In this document: positions 26,404 through 34,594 of the stretch, one piece after another | Layout of the letters: each line of letters begins with the position of its first letter | Position numbering within the stretch: position 1 is the stretch's first letter | From: Erysipelotrichaceae bacterium | GTDB lineage: Bacteria; Bacillota_I; Bacilli_A; Erysipelotrichales; Erysipelotrichaceae | Reading direction: 5' to 3' | DNA: 43,979 nucleotides | Assembly (NCBI GenBank): GCA_017432895.1 | Contig: JAFRIG010000075.1 | Coordinates: forward strand, 1-43,979 | Notes under the pieces: model-generated | Told to the model about the DNA's origin: nothing | What the model saw: only the letters and a program-made list of their open reading frames with translations | Database searches by the model: none | Made by a program: the position numbers and the translations under genes

Positions 26404-26409
26404 TAACGT

Positions 26410-28038
26410 ATGGCTTTAGACGGCATCACTTTATATAAGGTCAAAGAAGATCTCGACAGGCATCTGCCCATCCGCATAAACAAGATCGCCGAGACTTCAA
26501 AGACCCAGATCGTCTTCAACGTCCACAGCGAAGGACTGCGGACTTCTTTGGTGATGTCGTTTCACTCCAACTACAATCATATCTGTCTTTCGGATCGAAG
26601 TTATACGACCTACAACGATCCCTCGACTTTCGTCATGGTTTTGAGAAAGTATCTGCTCAACGGCATCATATACAAGATCGAACAGTTCGCCTATGACCGC
26701 TACCTGCTGATGCATGTCAGGGCGAGAAACGAACTCTATGACGAAAAGGAATACATCCTGTCGGTGGAACTGATGGGCAAGTATGCCAACCTCATTTTAA
26801 TAAGCGACGAAGGAAAGATCATCGATGCCTTGAAGAAGATCCCGCCCTATGAGAATACCAGACGTACGATCTTGCCGGGTGCGGTCTTTGAAAGACCGGA
26901 GAAACAGGACAAAGCCGATCCCTTTGAAGTCGAAGACATCGACCTGAATGAATCGCTGGTCAAGCAGCTGCAGGGCTTTTCCAAGCTTTTGGAAACGGAG
27001 GCCCGCTATCGAATGGATAAGGGCCAAAGTTTTACGGAAATCATGGAACTCATCAAAGCGTCCCGTGCCCTCTACCTGCATAAAGTGAAAGAAAGCTGCG
27101 AGTTCCATGTCATCCCCTTGACTCATCTTAATATCGAAGCCAGAGCCTATGACATCCAGAAAGGCTTCGACGAGATCTACTATCAGGACGATGAAAAAGA
27201 AAGGATCCGCAACATTTCCGACGATCTGTTCAAAGTCGTCAAGCGGCAGATCAAACACTACGACACCAAGATCAAAAAGCTCAAGCAGTCACTGGATGAT
27301 GCTTTGAACCTGCAGTCCGATAAAGACAGCGGCGATCTTTTATACACTTATCCCGATCTTGATCAGAAAGGTCTCAAACAGCTGGAGATCATTGATTTTG
27401 AAGGCAAGAGCCGTCAGATCAGCCTTGATCCCAAGCTTTCCGTCAAAGCCAATGCCAACAAGTACTACAACCAGTACCAGAAAAAACGCAAAGGCAAGGT
27501 CTATATCGAGGAACAGATCGCGATCGCCGAAAACGAGCTCACCTATTTCGAATCCCTCAACGAACAGCTGTCCTTAGCCAACTATTCGGATGCTTTGGAC
27601 ATCAAGGAAGAGCTTGCCCGTTTCGGCTATCTGAAAAAGAATGCCGGTAAAAACAAAAAGAAAAAGAAAGTCAATCTCTATACCGCCAAAGTCGATGGTC
27701 ACAACATCTTCTTCGGCAAAAACAATCTTCAGAATGCTTTTCTTTCTTTCGAATATGCCCACAGCGACTATACCTGGTTCCACGCCAAACAGTTCCACGG
27801 GGCTCACGTCGTCGTCGATACGGCCAACCCGGATGAAAAGCTCATCAGGACCTGTGCCAACCTGGCTGCCTTCTATTCCAAAGGCCGCTATTCCTCTTCG
27901 GTACCGGTCGACTATTGTCTGGTGCGGGAATTAAAAAAGGTCAAAGGCGCCAAACCGGGCTTTGTGACCTTTAAAAACTACAAGACTATCTACATCGACC
28001 CTTATGAGGACAATTCCTTAAGTATCGCTTCGATCTAG
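26410..28038 (+). CDS. rqcH: NFACT protein RqcH (ribosome quality control; FbpA family)
   Basis: RqcH binds stalled 50S subunits and recruits tRNA-Ala to add alanine tails that mark incomplete proteins for degradation. Members were earlier named fibronectin-binding protein A. The N-terminal NFACT-N domain has the conserved Asp-Arg pair in QFAYDRYLL (about residues 96-97), long coiled coils span about 270-410, and the NFACT-R domain begins near HNIFFGKNNLQNAFLSFEYA, followed by TWFHAKQFHGAHVVV. Length is 542 residues, slightly shorter than in Bacillus. The gene is the only one on the plus strand between 8171 and 43886. It overlaps rluB tail to tail by 21 nt. Confidence 0.93.
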   Translation: MALDGITLYKVKEDLDRHLPIRINKIAETSKTQIVFNVHSEGLRTSLVMSFHSNYNHICLSDRSYTTYNDPSTFVMVLRKYLLNGIIYKIEQFAYDRYLLMHVRARNELYDEKEYILSVELMGKYANLILISDEGKIIDALKKIPPYENTRRTILPGAVFERPEKQDKADPFEVEDIDLNESLVKQLQGFSKLLETEARYRMDKGQSFTEIMELIKASRALYLHKVKESCEFHVIPLTHLNIEARAYDIQKGFDEIYYQDDEKERIRNISDDLFKVVKRQIKHYDTKIKKLKQSLDDALNLQSDKDSGDLLYTYPDLDQKGLKQLEIIDFEGKSRQISLDPKLSVKANANKYYNQYQKKRKGKVYIEEQIAIAENELTYFESLNEQLSLANYSDALDIKEELARFGYLKKNAGKNKKKKKVNLYTAKVDGHNIFFGKNNLQNAFLSFEYAHSDYTWFHAKQFHGAHVVVDTANPDEKLIRTCANLAAFYSKGRYSSSVPVDYCLVRELKKVKGAKPGFVTFKNYKTIYIDPYEDNSLSIASI

Positions 28039-28743
28039 ATACTGACGAAGCTTTTTCACTTCATACGGTTTCAGAAGGCGGTATTCACCGCTTTTTAAAT
28101 CACCTAATTCGATGTTGGCCTCTTTGATGCGGTGCAGTTTTAGGACCTCATGGCCAAGGGAGGCAAACATCTTGCGGATCTCACGGTTTTTTCCTTCGTG
28201 GATAGTGATCCTTAGATCCGTGAGATCCTTTTTCTCGTTATAGTCAAGTATCTCCGCTTTGGCAGCTGCCGTTACATAATCTTCGATCCGGACACCGTTT
28301 TCCAAAGCCTGAATATCCTGTTTGCTTACCCTGCCCTTAGTTCTTACTTCATAGACTTTTTCGACTTCAAAGGAAGGATGGATGAGTTTCTGCATCAGCT
28401 GTCCGTCGTTGCTTAAAAGTAACAGGCCGGAAGAATCGTAATCGAGCCGACCTAAAGGATAGATCCTTAGATCCGTATCGATCAGATCAACAACGGTCTT
28501 TCTGCCTCTGTCATCCTTTGCGGAAGAGATCACGTTTTTTGGCTTATTCAAAAGATAGACGACCTTCTTTTCGCTTCCCAATAGTTCATCATCGATCAGG
28601 ATCTCAGCCGTCTCATCCGCTTTAAAACCCAGTTCATCGACAACTGCACCATTGACTTTTACCCGGCCCTGCAGGATCAGTTCTTCGGCTTTTCTTCTTG
28701 AACAGTACCCGCTTGCCGCAATGATCTTCTGAAGTCTCTCCAC
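28018..28743 (-). CDS. rluB: 23S rRNA pseudouridine synthase RluB-like (RsuA family)
   Basis: Isomerises a specific uridine of rRNA. An S4 RNA-binding domain (MERLQKIIAASGYCSRRKAEELI, about 1-60) precedes the catalytic domain, where the nucleophilic Asp lies in YPLGRLDYDSSGLLLL near residue 100; GKNREIRKMFASLGHEVLKLHRI is also typical. Length is 241 residues. Translation starts at GTG with AAAGGA 7 nt upstream. The first 67 nt lie inside the C-terminal codons of the preceding glucosaminidase gene, an unusually long same-strand overlap. RluB (U2605) is the most likely target, but other RsuA-family specificities are possible. Confidence 0.92.
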   Translation of the reverse strand: MERLQKIIAASGYCSRRKAEELILQGRVKVNGAVVDELGFKADETAEILIDDELLGSEKKVVYLLNKPKNVISSAKDDRGRKTVVDLIDTDLRIYPLGRLDYDSSGLLLLSNDGQLMQKLIHPSFEVEKVYEVRTKGRVSKQDIQALENGVRIEDYVTAAAKAEILDYNEKKDLTDLRITIHEGKNREIRKMFASLGHEVLKLHRIKEANIELGDLKSGEYRLLKPYEVKKLRQYLDRSDT

Positions 28744-31346
28744 AGTTTCTTCCTTTCGTTGTAGACGATATAGTAGATAGTGATGCCGATCAGGCCCGTA
28801 AGGGCCATGACCAGAACACTCATTAATTCAAAATTGGTCTTGTGATTGTCGATGCCCATGTTTTCATAGGAAAGATCCTCGATATTGTCTTTGATGTCGT
28901 ATTCGTTGACACTGGGCAAAGAAAGGACCAGATAAGGACCCGATTCCCTGATCATGAACTGGATGTAGTTGTCCGATTGGGTCGTCCGGCACTTAATGAT
29001 ATCCCCGTCCTGATTCAGGTGATATACCGAATAGTAAAGGTCGTTCTGTTTATCCTTAATATCGATCTGAACGATGGCCGGACCGCAAAGCTCTGTGCTT
29101 TGATAATTAAAGCGGAATGAGATGTCCAAACCTTCAACTTCTTCAAAACCGTAGCCTTTGGCCAGCTCATAGATCTTCTCTTCAGCTTCCTTGGCGATAT
29201 CATCGATGATCACGTAGTAAGTATCCGCCACAAAACTGAAGGATTTGCGATCGGGCAACGAAAGATCCAGACCCGAGATCGAAAGATTGTAGCGTTCGCT
29301 TTTATCGGAAATGACGTAATTGCGCTGATCCTTCTGCATCAGCTCGTAATCCAAAGCTCTGATCTGAGCGAAACTCAAAGGATAATCAAGATAGCCGATA
29401 TATTCTTTGACTGTTCCCGCATCCTGCTGCTCAAGAGCTTTGGCGATCTTTTGACGGATCAATGACAGTTCATTTGAAAAACGGATCATTTTCTCCAGTT
29501 TTATTCCGTAATAATTGATGGTTAAAAGCTGTTCGCCTTCTTCAATATTTACGGCAGAGATCATATCGGTATCAAGCGGAATCAAAGTGCTGCTTCCATC
29601 TTCATATTTTACTTTCAGTTTCAGATCCTTGAGATCAAGCGGTCTTTCCGCTTCAAAGGTCTCGGGGAAAGATCCGTCTATTTCTATCGAAGCGATCTTG
29701 CGGTATTGCGCTTCATTCTCTTCATTGAAACCGCTGAATTCATAGCCTTCCTTATAAGGTCTGAGACTGATGAGCCCATCCTGTCTTTCGTGGACGACCG
29801 GCTCTTGCAGACCATGATAGTTGCCGCCGTTTAGATCAAGGACTATCTCATTAAATTCTTCCTCATGGATCTTATCTTCATTGATGATCTGACTTACGGC
29901 TTCCTTGGATACATAGGCATAGGATCTTTGCGGATCATAGAGATATTCATCGGAAAAACTGTGATCGAGCCTGACCTTATATGATGTTTCGTTTTCTTCC
30001 AGAACTATCAAAGCCAGTTCATTCACATCATCGAGGATGAAACGGCGCTGTTCAAGATCCTCATCAAAATAAAAGATGATCCGATCCTTATTGGAAAAGA
30101 TGGCCAAAGCATAATTATCCTTGTCCTTCAGTCCCAGTTTTCTATCCAGTTCATAAGTTACGGCCGCACTTCTTTCGCCATAATAGGGATCGATGCTGTA
30201 AGAGACATTGATACCGGAAAGTTTGTTGCCGAAATAAGTACCGTAGTAGTCACTTCTTAAATGATTGCCATACCGGCCTGAAATGAAGTACTTGGCATGA
30301 GCGTAGATGCTTCCTTCAATACTGTCATAGCGGGATAAAGCCTTTTCTTCTTCACTCTCGTAGACCGCTGAAGAATAAAGGTTATTGGAGATGAAGGAAT
30401 TATAGGACTTGCCATATGCCGATTCGTTGACTGCCGATGCCAGCAGCATCAAACCATTGCTACCGTAAAGATCCTGACAGGTCAGAAAATCGCCGATGCT
30501 GCCATAGAGCTGCGAGCGGTTTACTTCATCCGATGCCCCATCGCCACTTAGATCTTCAAAGTGATAGCTGCGGCCATCAAGACCCAGGACTTTATAGAAA
30601 TACTCTTCCAGCTGGCTTTGGGTGTAATTGCTGTAGGAACGGTACGGCAGATACTGATAGTAATTGTAGTAAGCTTCTTGATTCAAGGCATTGTCATGAT
30701 TTTGAGCTCTTAGATCATCGATCAGCGAAATCATATCAGCATAGAAATAATGACCGTCGCCGCTGTAGTAGATACCGCCTTCCTTCATAAATGAAGGTGC
30801 TTCATCAAGACAGAGCGAATAGGCATAGTAGTCGTAATCGAGCTGGCTCATGATGTTGTGATAGAGCTGACCATCCTTGACCAGGTAGGCACTTATCCGG
30901 GTGTCAAGCTCTTCGATAGGATGCAGGATCACCTTATCCATTTCGATCCTGCCGATATCGCCATTAAGCATAAAGGAAACGTACTTGCCATCTCTGGATG
31001 TCTCGATGTAGACCGCATCGATACCATAACAGCCGTTGAGATAATCGTTTCCGCCTTTGGATAGAGAACTGTATTCACTGATGATCGAACAGGCACTGTC
31101 GCTTATAAACTCCACGATGCCATATTCCATCATGACGACCTTGTCACCTTCTAAAAGTATGAGGCCATCGTATTCATCTTTATTATCGTTATAAAAATAG
31201 TAGGCTTCATCATAGGTCGCAAATTCCTGCTTAAAACTGCCGTTTGTATCGTAAACCGAAAAAAACTCCTCAGCAGAGATCTTCAGAGGCTGAATAGTAA
31301 ATAACAGGATCAAAGCCCATAATAAAAGACTTCGCGCTACTTTCAC
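28677..31346 (-). CDS. Exported glucosaminidase-like protein with Ig-like domain and C-terminal membrane anchor
   Basis: A large envelope protein, probably a peptidoglycan hydrolase. With the GTG at 31346 it has 889 residues and a classic signal peptide (KVARSLLLWALILLFTIQP). Near residues 250-400 lies a GH73-type N-acetylglucosaminidase domain, with LLASAVNESAYGKS carrying the probable catalytic glutamate and SIEGSIYAHAKYFISGRYG. An Ig-like domain (about 565-630) and beta-rich segments follow; a membrane helix (about 845-865) and a basic tail anchor the C-terminus. A second GTG at 31361 is in frame but less likely. A TATGAT lies exactly 6 nt before the chosen GTG and no ribosome binding site exists. 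The end overlaps rluB by 67 nt. Confidence 0.82.
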   Translation of the reverse strand: MKVARSLLLWALILLFTIQPLKISAEEFFSVYDTNGSFKQEFATYDEAYYFYNDNKDEYDGLILLEGDKVVMMEYGIVEFISDSACSIISEYSSLSKGGNDYLNGCYGIDAVYIETSRDGKYVSFMLNGDIGRIEMDKVILHPIEELDTRISAYLVKDGQLYHNIMSQLDYDYYAYSLCLDEAPSFMKEGGIYYSGDGHYFYADMISLIDDLRAQNHDNALNQEAYYNYYQYLPYRSYSNYTQSQLEEYFYKVLGLDGRSYHFEDLSGDGASDEVNRSQLYGSIGDFLTCQDLYGSNGLMLLASAVNESAYGKSYNSFISNNLYSSAVYESEEEKALSRYDSIEGSIYAHAKYFISGRYGNHLRSDYYGTYFGNKLSGINVSYSIDPYYGERSAAVTYELDRKLGLKDKDNYALAIFSNKDRIIFYFDEDLEQRRFILDDVNELALIVLEENETSYKVRLDHSFSDEYLYDPQRSYAYVSKEAVSQIINEDKIHEEEFNEIVLDLNGGNYHGLQEPVVHERQDGLISLRPYKEGYEFSGFNEENEAQYRKIASIEIDGSFPETFEAERPLDLKDLKLKVKYEDGSSTLIPLDTDMISAVNIEEGEQLLTINYYGIKLEKMIRFSNELSLIRQKIAKALEQQDAGTVKEYIGYLDYPLSFAQIRALDYELMQKDQRNYVISDKSERYNLSISGLDLSLPDRKSFSFVADTYYVIIDDIAKEAEEKIYELAKGYGFEEVEGLDISFRFNYQSTELCGPAIVQIDIKDKQNDLYYSVYHLNQDGDIIKCRTTQSDNYIQFMIRESGPYLVLSLPSVNEYDIKDNIEDLSYENMGIDNHKTNFELMSVLVMALTGLIGITIYYIVYNERKKLWRDFRRSLRQAGTVQEEKPKN

Positions 31347-31352
31347 ACTTAA

Positions 31353-31358
31353 ATCATA
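31353..31358 (-). promoter_or_regulatory. -10 element of the glucosaminidase gene, leaderless geometry
   Basis: TATGAT, six bases (TTAAGT), then GTG at 31346. It lies just after the T-tail of the sortase terminator, so a new transcript must begin about here. The -35 is weak. Confidence 0.5.
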
Positions 31359-31363
31359 CACTA

Positions 31364-31387
31364 TTAAAAAAGTCTGTTGCCAGACTT
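31364..31387 (-). terminator. Terminator after the sortase gene
   Basis: AAGTCTG-GCAA-CAGACTT followed by TTTT begins directly in the sortase stop codon. It closes the operon that runs from the response regulator gene. Confidence 0.85.
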
Positions 31388-32291
31388 AGTAGCTTTGTGA
31401 AGAGATCTGTCTGAGGACGACGATCTCGAATAGTTCCCCGGCATGACCGCCGATACAGGTCTGCAGGGTCAGGGTCTGATCGTTTTCGCTCAGTTCGACC
31501 CCGGTCTCGTACATCTGGGCCTTTTTGATGGCGGCGATGTAGTTTTTATAGTAATCGGGATCATAGGCGTTGCCATCATAATCGTCATAGTTGTAATTGG
31601 TGCGCCAGTACTGCAGGTCGATATAATCCTCTTCCCTGGTCGCATTGAATTCATAGACAACAGCGATCTCATATTTGCGGATCTCGTTTTGAAGGACCAG
31701 CGTCACATAGCGGTTGGCCGCATAGTTTTCCTGTTCCAAAAGCTGCTCTAACGGGGTAAAAGCCTTGGTCCTGGTCTCGTCGTTCCAGACCGAGAAGTGA
31801 TGGCCATAGACGATGAGATTCTGGTCGGCCAGGTTGTTGCGGTAATCCATGAAAGTCGAACCGCCGTTGTCGTTGTAGTCGTATTCCCCGGTCTTCCAGT
31901 ACGTCCAGATATAGACGTCGTTGCCGGTATAATCGCCCGGATCGGTAACCTGTTTGCCATCTTCCGTATAGAAGGTATACATCGTACCGTCTTCCTTATA
32001 GACGGACTTCGCCTGAACGAAAGAAACTTTGATCAGACCCGAATCGAAGATGATATCTCCCACATAGTCTTCATTGATCGCCTTGTTTTCATCGTAGAGC
32101 TGCCGGTATTCTTCCAGCTGTTTGCGCAGCTTTTCTTCATCGTCATCGACGATCACTTCTTCCACTGGCTGACTGTCGGCCTTCTGAGGAAGATTGATGA
32201 CACCGGCCTGGATCAGCACGAAAATACTGGCAAGTATCGCCAGGAAAGATACGATCAATCCGAATAATGTCTTCTTATTTACTTTATTCAT
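31386..32291 (-). CDS. Class B sortase
   Basis: Membrane transpeptidase that attaches surface proteins to peptidoglycan. A membrane anchor at about residues 8-31 precedes a linker and the sortase fold. The catalytic His is in IVYGHHFS (about 161), the Cys in LTLQTCIGG (about 279) and the Arg in IVVLRQ near 295. The order of secondary elements and the long segment before the cysteine match class B enzymes. No sorting-signal substrate or iron-uptake gene is adjacent, unlike typical srtB loci. It starts 3 nt after the vanY-like gene. Confidence 0.9.
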   Translation of the reverse strand: MNKVNKKTLFGLIVSFLAILASIFVLIQAGVINLPQKADSQPVEEVIVDDDEEKLRKQLEEYRQLYDENKAINEDYVGDIIFDSGLIKVSFVQAKSVYKEDGTMYTFYTEDGKQVTDPGDYTGNDVYIWTYWKTGEYDYNDNGGSTFMDYRNNLADQNLIVYGHHFSVWNDETRTKAFTPLEQLLEQENYAANRYVTLVLQNEIRKYEIAVVYEFNATREEDYIDLQYWRTNYNYDDYDGNAYDPDYYKNYIAAIKKAQMYETGVELSENDQTLTLQTCIGGHAGELFEIVVLRQISSQSY

Positions 32292-32294
32292 TCC

Positions 32295-33302
32295 TTATTC
32301 CACAAAACACGCGTAATATTCATCGTATGTCATCTTACGGGCATAGACGTCTTCCGCCGTCTCGACGCCTAGATAACGGATATGCCAGGGCTCTTCGATG
32401 TAGCCGGTAATATCGGTCTTATCAGCCGGATAACGGATGATGAAACCGTAGTGACAGCAGTTTTCATTCAGCCACTTGGCCGCATCCGTCGTACCGAAAT
32501 CATCAAGTGAATAGCCCGGAACCGTTACATCCATGGCCATGCCCGTCTGATGTTCGGAGTGGCCGGGACGGGCCGAATAGGTATCGACGACTTCCTGCGG
32601 ATCACTGCGCAGATACTTGTTATACAAACCATCCTGATAAGCGAAAGAGCGGAAAGCCGATACAACGTAAAGGTTATAACCCAATGCCCTGGCATCTTCC
32701 AGCAGTTTCAGATAGGCTTCATAGACCTTTCCCCTGATCTGGCCTCTACCCAATGAGGGATCGATATCGACCAGGTCGTCAGGCACGTAGTCTTCAGAAA
32801 GCTGATAGTACTTGTTGACCAGGATCAGATCGCCCTTGGACATGTCGACAGGCTCAATATCGGAAAACAGGGCTTCGTATCTTTTGGTATTGACGATCTC
32901 CATCATTTCTTCAAGACTGTCATAGCTGTCCAGATATTGCAGATAGAGGTTTTCGTTTTTAGCGATAAAATTTTCGCTGCTATACATTTTGAACAGCTTT
33001 TCCGCATTCTTATCATTGAGGATGCCGTCATTGATCAGTCTCATCAGCAGCGACTGTTCAAGCTTTCCATCATATTTGAGATATTCCTCAAACTTTTCTT
33101 CGTCAAATGCCATATCTTTTATATACTTGAGTGCCGTCTCATCAAAGCCTTCAAGAAAAAGCGCCTGATGTTCCTCATTCAGTTCGCTGATCTTCAAGAT
33201 CTCTTCTTCACTGTAACCCAGTTCCTGCAGTTTCTTATCCAGGGACTTTTCACATCCGCAGAAAAGAAGCGCCAGCAGTACCAGGATGAGCACTTTTTTC
33301 AT
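32295..33302 (-). CDS. VanY-family D-alanyl-D-alanine carboxypeptidase, probable lipoprotein
   Basis: An M15B zinc carboxypeptidase that would trim the terminal D-Ala from peptidoglycan stem peptides. The 335 residues start with MKKVLILVLLALLFCGCEK, a signal peptide with a lipobox-like LFCGC, then a helical region of about 140 residues of unknown role, then the peptidase domain. Zinc and catalytic motifs are SEHQTGMAMDV (about 247), CCHYGFIIRYP and EEPWHIRYLG (about 302). The ATG at 33302, with GGCGG upstream, is chosen over a frame extending 50 residues further, which has no signal peptide and runs into ddl. It follows ddl and the small peptide gene. Confidence 0.9.
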   Translation of the reverse strand: MKKVLILVLLALLFCGCEKSLDKKLQELGYSEEEILKISELNEEHQALFLEGFDETALKYIKDMAFDEEKFEEYLKYDGKLEQSLLMRLINDGILNDKNAEKLFKMYSSENFIAKNENLYLQYLDSYDSLEEMMEIVNTKRYEALFSDIEPVDMSKGDLILVNKYYQLSEDYVPDDLVDIDPSLGRGQIRGKVYEAYLKLLEDARALGYNLYVVSAFRSFAYQDGLYNKYLRSDPQEVVDTYSARPGHSEHQTGMAMDVTVPGYSLDDFGTTDAAKWLNENCCHYGFIIRYPADKTDITGYIEEPWHIRYLGVETAEDVYARKMTYDEYYACFVE

Positions 33303-33304
33303 TT

Positions 33305-33388
33305 TTATACCGCCAGTGACAATATCGACATCACCAGCATCAGCCCGATCAAAAACAGGATGATCACTTTTCTCGTCGTGTTTCTCAT
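33305..33388 (-). CDS. 27-residue hydrophobic peptide
   Basis: A short reading frame fills the gap between ddl and the vanY-like gene. Its ATG overlaps the ddl stop as ATGA, and its TAA stop lies two bases before the next ATG. The product has a basic N-terminus (MRNTTRK) and one membrane-spanning run (VIILFLIGLMLVMSILSLAV). Such an exact fit in an operon, with a membrane-peptide composition, argues that it is translated. It resembles small single-helix Bacillota proteins of unknown function in general appearance only. No function is assigned. Confidence 0.6.
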   Translation of the reverse strand: MRNTTRKVIILFLIGLMLVMSILSLAV

Positions 33389-34572
33389 TTCTTCTTGTAG
33401 TTATCCAAAATATTGGTATCAAAGGCGTAGGTCTTGCGACTGCGTCTGGCATAACGGTTCAAGGCATTTCTGATCAGGATATCGCATTCCTCATCAAAGG
33501 ATACCCCCTCTTCCTTCCAGAGATAGAAAGCCAGGGAACCCGGGATCGTATTGATCTCGTTGCAGTAGACTTTATCAGTTTCTTTATCGATCATGAAGTC
33601 GATGCGGACACAGCCAAAGGAATTCAAAGCTCTGAAAGCTTTGATGGCGATCTGCTGAATCTCATTTCTTTTTTCATCACTCAGATCAGCCGGAACTTTT
33701 CTGATCGTCGAAGCCATGCCTTTGGAAGCGGCGTTTTTGACGCCGGCCTTGTTTCCAAGCTTCTTGCTGCCCTTGGCTCCGCCGGGCTGATACTTCTTGT
33801 CGAAATCCAGGAAACCGTTGGTGACTTCTTCGATGGCGCTGCAGCGGACTTCCTCACTTCCGCCGATCAAAGAGATGTTTACTTCCATGAGATCCTTGAT
33901 CATCCTTTCGACAACGACCTTGAAGTCATAACGGAGGCATTCACTGATCTTCTCTTTGAATTCCTTCTGGGTCTTGATTACTTCGATACCGATGGAAGAA
34001 CCCAGGTTGGCCGGTTTGGCGATCAGCGGGAAGCCGATCTCCTTGGCCTTAGCGAAATAATCGCTGTAATTCTCTTCAAAATCGGCATTGTAGATGACGA
34101 AATAATCGACCATCGGAATTTCCTGAGCCTTGAAGATGTCCTTCATCGCCGCCTTGTCCTGACCTAAGGCTCCGCCTAAGACATCACAGGAGGTATAAGG
34201 CAGATCCAGCATCTGCAGATAGCCGGCTAAAGAGCCATCTTCGACATTAGTCCCATGCACGATCGGGAAAGCGACATCGATCTGTATCTCCTTCTTGAAC
34301 AGGCCTTTGACCGGTCTGACTTTAACGGTGTTGCCATCCTTATAAAGGGTGACTTTGCTTAGATGAGCGCCGGGATCCTTGAGGATATCCGCATAGTTAG
34401 CCAGATCGAAAAGCTCATCGCCGATATAGAACTCGTTATCTCTTGAAATGTAGATCGGCAAAACATCGTACTTTTCCGCATTGATAGCGTGAAGGGCCTG
34501 ATTGGCACTGATACAGCTTATTTCATGTTCGGTGGACTTGCCGCCGAAAAATACTCCTACACAAATTTTCAT
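33385..34572 (-). CDS. ddl: D-alanine--D-alanine ligase
   Basis: ATP-grasp enzyme that joins two D-alanines for the peptidoglycan stem. The N-terminus MKICVGVFFGGKSTEHEISCISA and the motifs FPLIAKPANLGSSIGIEV, FGCVRIDFMID and CNEINTIPGS are clear. The length of 395 residues is longer than usual (about 310-360) mainly because the omega-loop region (about 253-297) carries a Lys/Gly-rich insertion ending in SKGMASTIRKVPADL. That loop controls the second substrate, so D-Ala is the default guess but D-Ser or D-lactate is not excluded by inspection. It lies between murF and a D,D-carboxypeptidase gene. Confidence 0.93.
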   Translation of the reverse strand: MKICVGVFFGGKSTEHEISCISANQALHAINAEKYDVLPIYISRDNEFYIGDELFDLANYADILKDPGAHLSKVTLYKDGNTVKVRPVKGLFKKEIQIDVAFPIVHGTNVEDGSLAGYLQMLDLPYTSCDVLGGALGQDKAAMKDIFKAQEIPMVDYFVIYNADFEENYSDYFAKAKEIGFPLIAKPANLGSSIGIEVIKTQKEFKEKISECLRYDFKVVVERMIKDLMEVNISLIGGSEEVRCSAIEEVTNGFLDFDKKYQPGGAKGSKKLGNKAGVKNAASKGMASTIRKVPADLSDEKRNEIQQIAIKAFRALNSFGCVRIDFMIDKETDKVYCNEINTIPGSLAFYLWKEEGVSFDEECDILIRNALNRYARRSRKTYAFDTNILDNYKKK

Positions 34573-34594
34573 AACATTACCATTCTAACACTTT

